Below are positions 1 to 14,400 of a stretch of 64,000 nucleotides of DNA, piece after piece. Origin of the DNA: Trichoplax sp. H2 (taxonomy: Eukaryota > Placozoa > Uniplacotomia > Trichoplacea); the NCBI GenBank assembly GCA_003344405.1, contig NOWV01000050.1:372001-436000 (forward strand). Direction: 5' to 3'. How positions within the stretch are numbered: the first letter of the stretch is position 1; every line of letters begins with the position of its first letter. The notes under the pieces are model-generated. The model saw only the letters and a program-made list of their open reading frames with translations, ran no database searches and was not told the origin of the DNA. The position numbers were made by a program, and so were the translations under genes.

Positions 1-168
1 GAAAGATGTTCAGCTATAGTGTTGCCTTAAATTATGTCTTTCAATTTTAAGAAATGTACTTTAAATTCGGCTCAAATTCCATGCAGACAGATCAGTACCA
101 CCTTGAGCAATTGACTCTTGAAATTTTGATTACTTTATATTGTAGTATTGAATAATATTTCTTTCAAG

Positions 169-637
169 TTTCTAATACGAACTATCAGTCGCTGTTACAT
201 ATACGGTCGCTCCAACCATTTTACAAGTCACGTCGTAATACCGGTCTATACCCGAACCCGAGGTATAAATTTAATCTATACCTTTTAACCATACATTATG
301 AATGCCAGCCCGGTAGATAATCCATGATATAATAGTAAATAGACTTTCAAATATAACCTGCCTAACGAGATTATTATTCATAATAGCTTAAATAATTATT
401 TTTTAATGATTTAAAATTGCAGAAAACTCATCAGTCAACAGGCATGCTCCACCAATCGCTATAATTAAATGTAAAGTGGGTTCTGGCATTGCAATTCTTT
501 CAGGTGTCCATCCGGAATACTCTGCAAATCTACTTAGTCCAGATAAATATGATGATAAAATACTTCAGCATTTACATCAATGTGAACACAACAGAGCCGT
601 TTTATTTCGCAAATTATTGTCGATGTTATTATTGTAA
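169..637 (+). CDS. BPL_N (biotin-protein ligase N-terminal) domain protein, 3' part only
   Basis: Two terminal exons are proposed: 169-262 (donor after CGAG, phase 1) and 423-637 (acceptor TTGCAG, stop TAA at 635-637). The second exon reads IAIIKCKVGSGIAILSGVHP followed by EYSANLL. This is the typical end of the BPL_N glutamine-amidotransferase-like domain found at the N-terminus of fungal biotin ligases, in animal HLCS and in some stand-alone proteins. The first exon (CYIYGRSNHF, then VIPVYTRTR) fits the preceding strand of that domain but is weaker evidence. The protein stops about 40 residues after the HPE motif, so no biotin-ligase catalytic domain follows. It may be a stand-alone BPL_N protein, or the 3' end of a rearranged gene. 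The rest lies left of the window. An AATAAA at 859-864 is a possible poly(A) signal. Confidence 0.65.
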
Positions 638-2473
638 TGGCAAAATAATAGGAATGAACTGTTTTCATCCTTGAAAAGCGGCAATATTGACTTCATCTCT
701 TACTTAAAGAAAGATGCATAACGTTAATCAACTTTGACTAATCGACTATCAGGAGTAAAGGTTATCATAAACAGTAGCATACTCTTATATTCAATTTTCA
801 TTTATTCAATTCCTTAAACCTAAAATCATACATACCGCTTTGATGAATTTAATTAAGGAATAAAATCAAGTAATTATCATTAATATTTGTAGCCAATTTA
901 ATATACACTTTTATATCTCTTGAATACATTTGAAAAGGTTGTGTATAATTGTAAAATTGAATTAAAAACATGTTTAAAACCGACGATCATAACGAAATGT
1001 TAATAAAGAAGAGATTTAAATTTCTACTCGTTGTCGTCGACAAGATTATACTAAAAATTTATTTTAAAATTCTGTAGTATCTGATCAATACTTGGCTGCG
1101 TAGCATATTATACAAACAGTGAAAAGTTATATTAAATATAATTTAATAATAAAGCAAAATTCAAAAACACAGATTATGCTGAGATATTATTTATTAATAC
1201 ACTAAGTTGGTAATGCATACAGAATAGTTATTATGACTGCCATTTTACGTCACCAACTCTACCACTTGATAACTAGAACAATGAAGCAAAAATTTTAGCA
1301 AATATGCGTAGTTCCAAGTTGATAATTACTTTTAAATAATCAGGGCTCATCTATTACAATAATTATTACAAAAGCATTTCCCAAGAAATTGGATATGAAT
1401 CGAATGATTTTGATCGTAGGTGATGTATTTAATGGTAATCACCATTATGAGTATTCAGTTAGATATTACCGGTACTAATAAATAATAATATACAATCATT
1501 ATCGTAATTTACATTTTGAACGAATGAAATAAAAGCTTCAGGACTGTACTGCAACATAGTGTGTCCATGTCAGATTTATAAGTGAAAAGTAACTTTAGTG
1601 AATATTACACTAGTACTGCGATAGTATATATAATTTGGATGATTCACACTTAATATTCTAAAATGGTCAACATTCTTTTCTATCGAGTGAATTTTAGGCT
1701 AAGAAACTGATATATTACAATGTTGTAATGCTCTCTATGTATGAAGTATTATAAATAATACAGACAGAAAATTATTTACATTCACAATTCTCTAAACAAT
1801 TCAATTGCGTTATACGACGTATCATAATGTTAATTATGAAAGTGTGCATGGTATAAGCTGCATCGCATTGTTGATAACATCAGTTATATATAAGTATCTA
1901 TACGATAATACGCTACTGGTATATATATATATATATATATATATATGAGCATATATCTTACTATACTGTATATTTAAAACGACAAATTATCATATTAGAA
2001 TATAATCTATGATTTTAACGAAGCAGTATTGTTTGTTCGTTTTTTATATTCAGTATGTAGAATTGGTAGATAAATATAGAAACATACAATAATTAAATGT
2101 ATAATATGCCGTATTACAAGTTTCGAAGGAAAGCGCAAGTTAGGATACTTTAATTATGTTTATAAAAATTATTATGCTTGGATAAACATTAATCGGTTTA
2201 TACTTGACAATAGTATGATATTCTGGAGTTGAAAAAGATTATGATATCTACTACTCTGAAGTTATCGATCTGTTCAATAATTTAAAAATGTACACGTTAA
2301 GCTCAACCCTTAACGTTATATTACAATCAATAAGATTGGCGAATAATGATACATTTAAAAATTATTCTCAACTGTTACGAGTGTATGCAGGAGTTTTATA
2401 TCTTGCTGTATTGGAGTTGATAGTATTCAAGTACATATTTACAACAATTTCCTATTTCATATGTGACTCGGTA
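638..2473. other. Convergent intergenic region
   Basis: This AT-rich spacer lies between the stop of the BPL_N-type gene (+) and the stop of the adenylyl cyclase gene (-), so it holds two 3' ends facing each other. I see no coding exon in it. The open frame at 2288-2548 + is antisense to the last cyclase exon and is not a gene. Confidence 0.6.
1918..1946. repeat. (AT)n microsatellite
   Basis: A pure run of alternating T and A of nearly 30 bp. Shorter runs of the same kind occur at about 3447-3468 and 30478-30495. Confidence 0.9.
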
Positions 2474-5400
2474 CTAAACTATCGATTGATCGGATTTCCC
2501 ACGCAGAAAGTACGTCATCATATTCCCTTTACCTTTCACAGATATTAAACCACGGCATTCAAAGACGAATCCACGTCCAGCTAATACTTTGGTTACTTCC
2601 TCTGTAACCTAAAACGATCAAATATCATAATACTGTAGATACAACAATGTCATGTTCTGTATATAGTTTTCATCTATCTAATAGGATCAAAGACTTTGAA
2701 ATTTATTAGTCATTACAACTGTATGTACAACATCATAAACTGATGATACTTAAATGAGAGGAAAATTGAGTAATAGATTAATAATCTATAGCAATTGTAG
2801 ATTCGCATGCTATTGAAATAAGTAAATTAGTCCATACTGAGTTCTAGGAGATCTCATACCTGAGTAAAGCCAGGTTTTCCGGTAGATTCCATACGACTAG
2901 CAACATTAACGGTGTTACCCCATATATCATATTGTGGTTTACGGGCTCCAATAACCCCAGATACAACTTGGCCAAAGTTAATGCCTAAATGTTTATACCA
3001 GCTATTAGCAATACAACTTCATAACACTATGATTTATCAACAAAAACCTTCAATACAGCTAAATAACAATAGCAATCATCATTACCGACTCGTAATTTAA
3101 AATTGTTAAATGAATGTTTATTGATATCTTCCAGTCTATCCATCATTCGCATAGCAAAATTAGTTAAAGCGGCCGTACATTTCGCTCCATCTTGCTCTAA
3201 TTTCTATATATTATTAAAATTTTCGAATAAGAATTCTATTTAGAGTAACTGTTGGATAAAGTATGAATTAATTTCTTCAACATTTAAATGATCTTTACCG
3301 GATCAGGAACTAATCCAGCCGCGGCCATATACGAATGTCCTGTTGTTTTAATCTTTTCAATATACTTACAGTCATCTTCCATTAGGAGCTATTGTAGACA
3401 GGTTTGAATATGAGATTAGGGTGAGAAATCTAAGTTAGGTTGCTATTATATATATATATATATATACCATATATGTTTACGTATTTATAACTACTTTATA
3501 CATTTAATTTTATGAGCGTATAATAGAAAGTTTTTCTTTACCTCATCAAAATCTGCGATAATTTCGTTTAGCAACCTAAGGCATTCAACCCCCTCACTAA
3601 CACTGTCCAACTCGGAGTAGAAATCGGAAAAGTTGGGTATTGAAGAGAACATAACGGCTACTTCATCACAGGATTGATAATATAAATCCTATGTTTTTAG
3701 GCAAGCACATACTCAATATTACTAAACTATAATTCAGTTAGTTACAGATATACATTATAAAAAATTTTTAAAACATGAAATTTAAAAGACTTTTATTTAC
3801 CTCATGTCTTCTATTAGTTTTCAAAAAATGCTCCGCAACATGAGCTGGCAAAATATTACAAAGTAACAACTGATTACGTCTCTTTAATATTTCCATGTCA
3901 TTTTTCTCTTCAGTAGCCTTGACGTACGTAATTGCAAATGTTTCATTTCATTAGCAACATACAGTACTTAATAGCCTTGTTTCATATTATCTGAATTTGA
4001 TTATAATACTATAGTACCTGTAATTTCCATAGGAAATCTAGCCTTGCTGTAGCTTCAATCTGTTGGGAATAGAATTGATAAAATTGTAAATAGCTAACGA
4101 GTTGTTCATTGATCAGGTTATATACAGTATGTGAATCTGCTACTGATTCCAAATAATGCTATCACATTTATTTGATATGAAGAATAATATTAAATATCAA
4201 ATTTTAATCTTTTATCTTATATCCTCACTTGTCTAGCATGAATCGAAAGCGCTACTACATAAATGCAAATAACTACGCCGGCAATCGTAGAAAGCGAAGG
4301 TTGAGAGTATGAGTTTGCTGATGCGGAATTAAATTTCCTGAAATAAAAAATAAAACATAAGTTAAAATACTATTACAATACCGAGGCATTGAAATTATAG
4401 TAACACAGTATAGTCCAACAAACTTACTCAGTCACATTATCATATCTTGCAAATATAATCGTATAATCCGATGCTAGTATTATAACTAAGTAAGTGGCAG
4501 TCATAATGATCATCAATACTATCTTGATCAGATGACTTAATTGGAGGAAAATTCCACAACATAATAGTGCCATAATAACGCTGAAGTCAAAGTACTAAAA
4601 TTTGATAAATAATGCCAAATCATTAACATTAATAATCAAATTGAATACCGATTGCATCCTAAATTTGTATAAACAGTTGATATAAATTACTTGAGGAAAA
4701 CTACAATTAGGCGTATCAGGTAATAACTGCGAATAATTTTCTACTGGATAGCCACGAATAGTGTTTTGACCGTTAACAGCAGCTGTACTACACCCAAACT
4801 GTAAAAATATCGAAGATCCTTAGTAAAAGACAATGGCAATAAAATATGTCATAGTAAAATGGTTCAATTAATTAAGAAATCATAAGAAATTTTTGTTACG
4901 GTACAGCAATTAAACACAACTGCAATACAAATATTATCATTCAGAATGTAAATACTATAAAAATTATATCTTGCTTACCAGTACTCCAATGGAAGTGAAA
5001 AAAACGATAAAGATTGTGGAAATAGATAATATAAGACAACTATAGCGATTTGTAGCTAGCCATCTCGAAGCATGACGTAAAGATTTTGGTAGAGCCTTAT
5101 GAAATCAATCAACAAATAAGATTAAGCATATCTCAAAAAACTTTTTTAAATTTAATCCATTACGAAAAAAGTAATATTATTACCTTAAATTTATATGCCA
5201 AAGTCATAAATTCAATCAAACTTAATATAACAAAAGCGGTTAAAAATAATGGCAGCATAACAGGATCCCTAAAGTTATGATGATAGATTAGATTTTAGGT
5301 CACACAAAATGCATAACGTTATATAGAAATTATTTTAAAATTATTGAGAATTAAACAGATATTCATATCGATATTTATTAAGATATCAATAATCTATCAA

Positions 5401-8400
5401 GCTATCTATCTGTTCATCTTACTTTGGCAAAATGGTAATTTGAGCAAAGCATATAAAAATAAAGATGACATAGGCAGCTGACATATAGCGGTTGAACATA
5501 CGATCACGCGTTTTACCATACTATAAAATTATAAGCAATACAAGTATTAAGACAGATGTATTTATTAATAGACGTTTGTTAATATAACTCAAACACAGTT
5601 TATCAGTACCATATTAATAGCAAAGTTGAACAAATCAAGATGAGCAAACGTTCAGCCGATAATTTTTTATTTACAGTAATTATAAAAGGATGATTATAGC
5701 TTTAACTGACTTACGTCGCGCTCTGTATCTGCGTTCTTAAATTTAAGTAAAAACTTGTGTGATTTCTCTGATAACTGAATACTGCTACAGTTTGTAAAGA
5801 ATACAAAAAAGGGTCAATTCCTATAAAAATTATTCAAATAATCTTTTGCAGCCACAATAGAAATTTAAATACTAAATAAGTAACATTCGTCAAAATTGAT
5901 TTTCTACGCATATTTAATAATGTAAATCGATCCTGCTATGGATACTAACCCATCAGCACTACGAGCATTAATAGATCGCTTAAGTAGATCATTAACTTCA
6001 TCTTCGAAACTCTTAACACCTCCTCCACCAATTCTGCATTAAAAAAATTTATCCAAATTATTACAACATAAAAAATTCGATTCTTATATTAGCACATTAA
6101 CCTCAATCAAATCGGCACGCATAAGAATTACTTAAGTGCTGATAATATAAACATATAAGAAATTTATCACTGTTTAGTTATACCATAACTTCTCTTATCA
6201 GTATTGTTAAGTATACGTATTGTACAAATAAATTATTCAGTAAAAACTATTTTATTATATAATGCTAACTGTAAAAGAAATTAACTTACATCTGCTTCAT
6301 TTTGCCAGAAATGCCACCCTCCTGCACGTAGTGATAACAAAAAATTAGTATACGGTAGCAACGGTAAATAATATTCTACGTATATATACAACACACAGTC
6401 ATCCAGTCTTTCATCTCACTAATTTACATAATTTATTGAAATGTCGCTGATATATTTGAATACTAACGGCTTGGCCACCAAATGGTTTCTCTGAACCCCA
6501 TTCTTCTAATCGTGTTTGTGAATTAGACCGACCTCTACCCTCTCGTTCGCCATCCCGTAGCGAAACACTCTAAGTTGGTCATGAAAAGTATTATTAGAGG
6601 ATTACGTATAAAGATAATACTTCAATGAGAGCTAGCTTTTATAATCAATAAAAAAGACAAAAATTATTCACTAAATTCATGAAATGCTTCTATTATCACT
6701 AATAGTATTCTACTTCATATTTTACCGCTTTATTTCGTGGAGTTTGGACGATTAAATAAGTTTTATAATTCTTGTCCTTCAAGTATTTATTTCTACTAGC
6801 ACCATTCCCATCTTCTAATTCATATTCACCATTTAAACACTCCTTAGTTCCTTCTGTAATATGGATTCTCCTATTGAAATGAAATTAATTTATTAAATTC
6901 TATTGTCCCGAACTACAAAACAGCCTAAAACTATCGACAAATAATTGCTTTATCCTAGTAGGAAACCAATATAACACTGCCATTTTATAGCAATCTATTG
7001 TATCAATCATTATAGATGGATTAATAATAGAATTAATAGTACAGTTCAGCTTTAATTAAAATTATCGAGATTGAAATAATATTATGATGACTATCTTAAT
7101 ATTTTGTCGTCTATACCCAGGCAAGCCACCAGCTTCCATATTGTTGGCTAAAGTGACATCGTCAGACCATACATCAAATTGCCACTTTTTTAAGCCTAAA
7201 ACTCCACAGAATACTTTTCCACTATGTATTCCAACTCTCATATTTAAATTAGCGACGCCAGTAGCTTCCCTTACAACACTAGAAAAAAGAGAATATAAAG
7301 TAGGGGAACAACCATTAAGGTTACTAATTCAAGTATTTTTCCAGTAGAGACTTTACAGATTTATCGAAAATTCTAGTAAACTTACGCAATAGAATCAATC
7401 ATGCAAAGGCCCATTTCAACGCAGCAATGTCCATGATCTGGCCTCGGATCGGGCAATCCAGACACGCAATAGTAGCAATCACCAAGAATTTTAATTCTCA
7501 AACAGTGATTTTTCTATGATAAGAATATTGCTCATGTTAGTATAATATAACTTCCAAAATTGTTACATTTGGGTGAAACCGTAAAATTTAATCAGTAATT
7601 CCATCTAACTATCGAATCACGATTTATTAAAGTTACGGATCGTAACATTAGGGTTTTTAACTAATAGTAAAGATATTGTTTATAATATTAATTTAACTCA
7701 GTGGCATTCAAAGTATAATTTTTTAGTCTGTTTTATTTGTCTCTACTACTATAGTTATTTAATAAAACAGATGATAACAATAGCGTTAATAATCGTCTTT
7801 CAATCCACGGAGTAGCTATCTCATACATAGAATCAAAAAGGTAATAAACCACGATATTCTATACCATTTACAGGATTGGCTAGTCAATATAAATATTCGT
7901 ATGTTATACCTTATTATAAATACATTCCGCAATAATAAAATTACTAAAAAGTATCCAATTCAAAATATGTTACAGTATTGTACCTTCAATAAAGTACTAT
8001 CTCTAGTTTAATAATTTAGAATTGAATTATTCTTACGTTAGAATATTAAGGTAAAATTTTTGTTGTTGCTTGTCAGTTAAATAACTATTAAATATTAAAA
8101 TTACTTCCGACAGACTTAAATTGCTAATAAAATGGTACGCTAATTCATTAACATCCTTTTGAAAAAGTCTTATTGTAACTATTCTACCTAGCTAAGTAAA
8201 TCAGTGAAGTTACTTTACTCGTGATGTGTAATAAACTGAAAGTACAGAATCTAAAGAACATCCAATCAAATTACTCATAGTAATCGCTACGTACAGTATC
8301 TAATACGCAAGTATAAGTTTAAAAAAAGTCTACTATTAATATTATTAGGAAATATTTTTATATCAATTACTTTTTTAGCTAATAAGTTCCTTCAAAATTT

Positions 8401-11400
8401 CTCTAATAAGTAAAATAATAATTTTTATGATAGTACAGTCGTCATATAATTTAGATGTTCTGGCATTACAACGGCTATTTATGATAAAATGCATGATTAA
8501 TTAATAACCTCTTGGGTGCAATTATTGTCATGTGCAAAACATCATTGATACGCATGAATAAAGCTATCAGTTACTCATGGCAATAGATTAGCTTGAAATC
8601 ATTTTTTATTATTGGCGATACTAGTTAGAGAAGTTATCAGCTATTTTATCCCTGATGTTAACATGTCACTAAGTTACCGCCTTAGAAATTGATTAATTAA
8701 CATGATTTTACCTGTGCTAGCTGATCAAATCTAGCGAAAAGTTCATTCAGCGTTTTCACAAGTTCTTGAGCGTCACACTGAGATGATAACTTCGTAAAAC
8801 CTTCAATATCAGCAAATAATAGACTAGACAGTGCAAATACATAAATAATTAGTTACAAATGTAACACCCAAATACTTTCTTATCTGTTTTTATGATCATA
8901 AATTTCTTATATAAATGGATATTCTACCTCATCCATGTAGGTAGATAGTAAACTTGATAATAGGTAAATAAAGATCATTAACTAATTACGAATATTTTGG
9001 TCGAGCCTTTTTGCCTATCTCTCGACAGCCAAAAAATTAACTAAGCCAAGCTGATATCAAATGCATGCAATTAATTACAGATTTATAGATCACTGATTTT
9101 AACTCGATTAAAATAATTTAAGCAGCTTCATTGAAGTTTATTCTTAATTATATGTAATTCTGCAATACTTTCGCTTAACATCTTTCTAAATTTTAGTTAC
9201 AAAACTACCTTATTACATATACTAGATGAATTCATTGGTGAGATTTTAAGAATCTAAAATTAGATAACGAATATATTTACTAATAAATAGCTAAAGAATT
9301 CTAATATAATGTATTTTACGCACAAAAAAATTACTACAAATATTTAAATTCCACTTAACAGTTTCATGATGGTAAAAATTTTTGAAAAGTTTAAATAAAG
9401 TAGACAGTACTACTACCATACTCCATAGCTAATCAATGGTAAACTCATTTAAATGTACATTAAAAATAGTTTACAGCTTATACAGAATCGTAATATTCTT
9501 TTAACTTGATTTCTAACATATCGTATTGTTAATTATAATATAAGGAATTGAAATAATAGCGTGCAATAAAATCGCTAGTCAGTGTCAATATAGCGTTTCT
9601 ATTCAAGAATACGTTGTTGGTCGGGTATGAGCGCTTTAAGCCCTCCCACCGAATCCTACCGACTAACAGTCACATAGGAAAAATAATTGCCCATTTTATA
9701 ATAATTTACTCTATGAATAAGAAGTATGTTGCAGAAGTAGCGCACTGCTTAAACGTGTATTAAATTATATCCTGTTGTTAATGGTATTGTGAAAGCCTTG
9801 TCAATTAATACCCTCGACTATTTTTCGACATTTCTTACAGATAAAATTTTGGTCTTGTAAGATCATTATGTATCTACTGTTGTAGTAAAATTTTTAATTT
9901 CTATTATTGCATTTTTAGTAACTAAGTAAAATAGACTAGAACTAAGAGACGTTATATTGGGAAGACTTTACTAAAGAAGCGATTACTTTTTTTGATAATA
10001 TCATACTCAGTAACCTCGTTATCTCCCTAACATTATCACTAATAGCTGTAAAAGATCAATTTCACATTTTAAATGAAGTAAATTCTTTCAACTAAACACA
10101 GTTTGATCTTTTGTATTTCATAGGAGCTTTTAAATTATTCGTCTAGGAAGATTTACTATATAATGGATGTAGTTAAGTACTAGTTAGATCCTACAATATT
10201 TCTCACGTTACAAAATATTTATAACAATTTCCGAGAAAATTTAAAAAAATAATGAAGTAGGAGCGATTTTTAATCATAGCGTAGTATTGGCTGTAACTTC
10301 TTTGTGTACAGTATCTATTAAAAATGTTAGAAAAGATTTCAAATATCTTTCCAAAATCAGCGTTCGTTATAATTCAAGAATAAAGAGTATATTGAAGTGC
10401 TCACTACTCAGTGATCTACTAGCCTGCTGTGTATATACAAGTTTATAGACAGTATCCAAGTATTATGGAATGCTACAAAGCTAAAATACATCATAGCCTC
10501 ATTTTATATTTCTATCCTTATTATGAATAATTGAAATCAGTGGAATCACATTAGTCAACTTTAAGATACGTTCATAACTACAGTAAGAATCAAGTACAAT
10601 ATTATTAATGCTTCTACATATTGGATATTACAATGCCGATGTTATTAAACTTCATATGCAGCCTTAACTTAACCACTAGCATTATTAAAGGAATAAAAAA
10701 GTTCACTATTGTTGTTCTCCTAATTGTACTATATATAGACTATATTCTATTTTATCATTTTAAACAGATGATCTTAGGCAAGCGACGCTCTATCAGATCG
10801 GTTTTCTAATATAGAAACGCTATTTTAGTTCGTTTTAAAATGTTAAAATAGGTAAAATAACCTGGTAAAAATATTCTGTACCGTAACTAACGGCAAGAAA
10901 TGATTGGAAAGAAACTTTAATGATAAAGTTCATTTTCGTCAAGTCACTATACTACGTTAAGTTATCAGAGTCTCTTATACAGTAGGTATAACAAAGTTAA
11001 GATGTCTACTTCCTCATTTAGATAAAATAGTTGATACTAACTGCAACTACAGCTATATAACCTTCTATTATCTATTTTTAATATTTTCCTGTTGTATTGC
11101 ATTAAATGGAAAATTGGTTTAGTCATTTTGGCTACGTCGTCGTAATTAGCATTAGAATAAAATAAAAAAAATAATGACAACCAAAATAGATTTACTAATC
11201 CTTTCAGACTCACTGTTTAAAATATACGAAAAACATTAACTAAAGGGTTCTAGAATCATGTCGAAACCATTTTTTTCTCACAGCAAACATTGTGATACAG
11301 AACAGACAAAAGATTGTAAGCTAATTAATTAATGCAAGTATTATGAGAAAATAAAAAATAAAAATAACGGAGCCTAATTGTCATCAATAGCAATAGATGG

Positions 11401-14400
11401 AAATAGATCATAGAATTTCATTGTCTGTTTAGACAATCAGCAAAAGTTTCGAAAATAATTCATCTATTTCAATTTATACGGACTATAATGATACCGTGAG
11501 TTTCGACTGCCAAAACTAGGATAAATAATTAATTAGAAATATCTTGTCTAGTCTTGATACAACTATAGTAAAAGTTATTTAGGTCTTCTTGATACCTTTT
11601 ATTGTTCACTATGTCACTTCATTATTTACTTGAATGTTATAATAATTATTTATAGTGAACTGTAGCAAAACAGCCATCAATTTGGGATATAGGGCAAATG
11701 AGAGAGTGAGAATGATGCAAAAATAATTTAAATTAATCTCTAAATTTACCTAACATTTTCATGCTTTTGAATATAAATTTTATGAAATAATTGACTTTCA
11801 CGCCTTATAGCTGAGAAATCACTATTCATTTCTACTGCTACGTAACGCGGCAAAACGGACATTAATAGACTTTCCTATAAAAGTGAACAAAATATTTAAA
11901 AATAATTATTAAAGAAAGTACAGGCTTAGGAAGGAAAGAGTAATTACGTTTAATTTGTATGAAATGAATTTGTTCCAAGTAAACAATCCGTTAAAGTATT
12001 AACTTAAAATAATCAACACGAAGAATATAAAAACTGAAGGTAGAGAAAAGATTCTTCTAGTCTGGAATTAATACACGATAACAATTTTCTATTCCTTCAA
12101 TAGGTATGACAATTATAATAAACATCTAAACTTCTCAATTATAAATAATGTAATGTACTAGGAGTGTTAGTCAATGTCATATTAGTATGGATTGAATAAC
12201 CACTAGATAAAGAGGAAAAGGAAATCAAAGAAAAAAGATAGAACTTTAAGCTAGTGATTCTATATCATTATGTAATAAATAATTTTTAAACCATCATAAG
12301 TTCATTAAAATAATATCGATAACGATTTAATATAAAAACTAAGACTTAAAATTTTATATATACGACATCGATCAACTATACACTGTATCTATACCGAGAA
12401 TTGAGGCAATCTTCAATTAATAACATCCAGAAACTTACTTGTTTTTCATTTTCATGTAGAGATTTAACACGAGCTTCAATACATCGCCTCGTCTCAATAA
12501 ATGCTTTACGTTGTTCAAGCTCAACCGGATAATGTGTAAATATTCCGGCTAAGTTGGCACACATATACAATAAAATATTTGCTACGATCTACAATTTCAT
12601 AATAAAAATAGATGATGAAAATTTGTTATTTTTATTAAAGTGAAAGTAAAATTATTCTAATATACTGCCACTAGCTGTAATTTAGTATAAATTTTCAATA
12701 TGAGATTAGAGGGTTACAATTTTGTACTTATCACTGAAAAATCATAATTCTTCGATCAAGTTGTATTAAAATATATATATGATAAGACAAGATCTTGTTG
12801 TAAAGAGTGAGCTTTTTAATTAAAGGATCATAATGGTACGACTAGCACAAGACTATTTCAATATGATCTAATTTAAATAATCGACAGTAGATTCAATTTG
12901 AAGATGATTTTGAACGACAAGTGACTAATATTATCGATAATAAATTATCCTACCATAGGCAATCATTAACTATTAAGCATAAGGAAATGAGTACGATTGA
13001 AATGATAAAAGATAATGTCAATCAGAATGTCTCAGTTTTATAAAATATAAAACTAAAGGTTATATAGTATCACTATCGAAATTAAATAACAGATGATAAC
13101 CTTTATTTCAAGTATACACATCCCTACCTGTGTATCTATATGTATATTACACGTTTAACATTAGCGCTAATAACAAAATATAATCTATGTAACATGAAAA
13201 TGATTAGCTTTGTCGTCTCAATTTAATGAAATATCAACAAAAGGAAAAATGAAATTTAAAGTTTGATTTTATAACTCTATTGGTTAGTACAGGAGACCAG
13301 ATTAGTATAACACATTCGAGCATCAATGACGATAATATTTGATCTATCCTTCTCAATCAAAATAATTTTGATATTCTAAAACAATCTAATTCGGACCTTA
13401 TGATTCGAACTCGAGCTATAAAATTAATCACTTAAGTAGCTATGATGCTTTTATGCATTTGCTTTATGTCCACATGACAATTTACATCGATTTATTACTT
13501 GTATAGACGGCATTAATTAAAAAAATATACGGATTTACAACACATCAACTAACTGAAATTATCTAATTGCTAAAATTATACAAATTAAAGAAGTAGATTA
13601 TTTGCTCACCTGGCGCCAAATATAATTATTGGAATAGGCACTACTACGAAACGCGTAAGTTAGACCAGTGGTCATAATTTGAATAGAAAGGATAGCAAGG
13701 GAACATAACGCAGCGTAGCCCATCGATATAGGTAGCATCGTATAAATGAAGTAAATAAGAATTAATGAGACCCAAACGCCATCTGTTGGCAATCCTACTT
13801 TGCGTACGACCGTATCCATTAATTCAATAATACACATTGTGGCAAATATTGCCCATGATATCCAATTAAGGTGCTTAGGCTGAAACCATTCAAAACCATG
13901 TGCGATAAATCCCAACAGGAATACATAAAATAGGCATATAATACCCAAAACTATAGCCACGTAATAATCTTCACTAATAATTTCACCACTGGAAAAATGA
14001 AATGCGACAATAACAACACACACGACAATCAATAAGACCATTAGATAGGTAACACTAGTTTGATTTAGACGGAAAAAGTAACGCTGATATAACTCTTCAA
14101 ATTCACGAGAATGAAACTGCCTGGATTTACAAAAAACGGATTTAACATTATCCACGGTTGACATATTTGCACTAGTAATTGTTTGTTCTTCAGCTTCTAC
14201 ACGAGGAATCACTTTCGATTTATTTCCTTGGGGCTGAAATTTTGGTATTAATTTGTCTTTAGGTTCATTCTCTTTGCCATTACCTGGCTCAAGACCTACT
14301 TCCACCGATTGTACATGAACATTTTTATAATTGCGTAAGTTATTAGAATGACCATTACCCTGAAGAGTGCCATCATCGTCAACGCTATCACCCCTAGAAA

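Noticed and set aside
13400-13425. tRNA T-loop-like ATTCGAACTCG
   Set aside because: No acceptor stem, D-arm or anticodon arm can be drawn around it.
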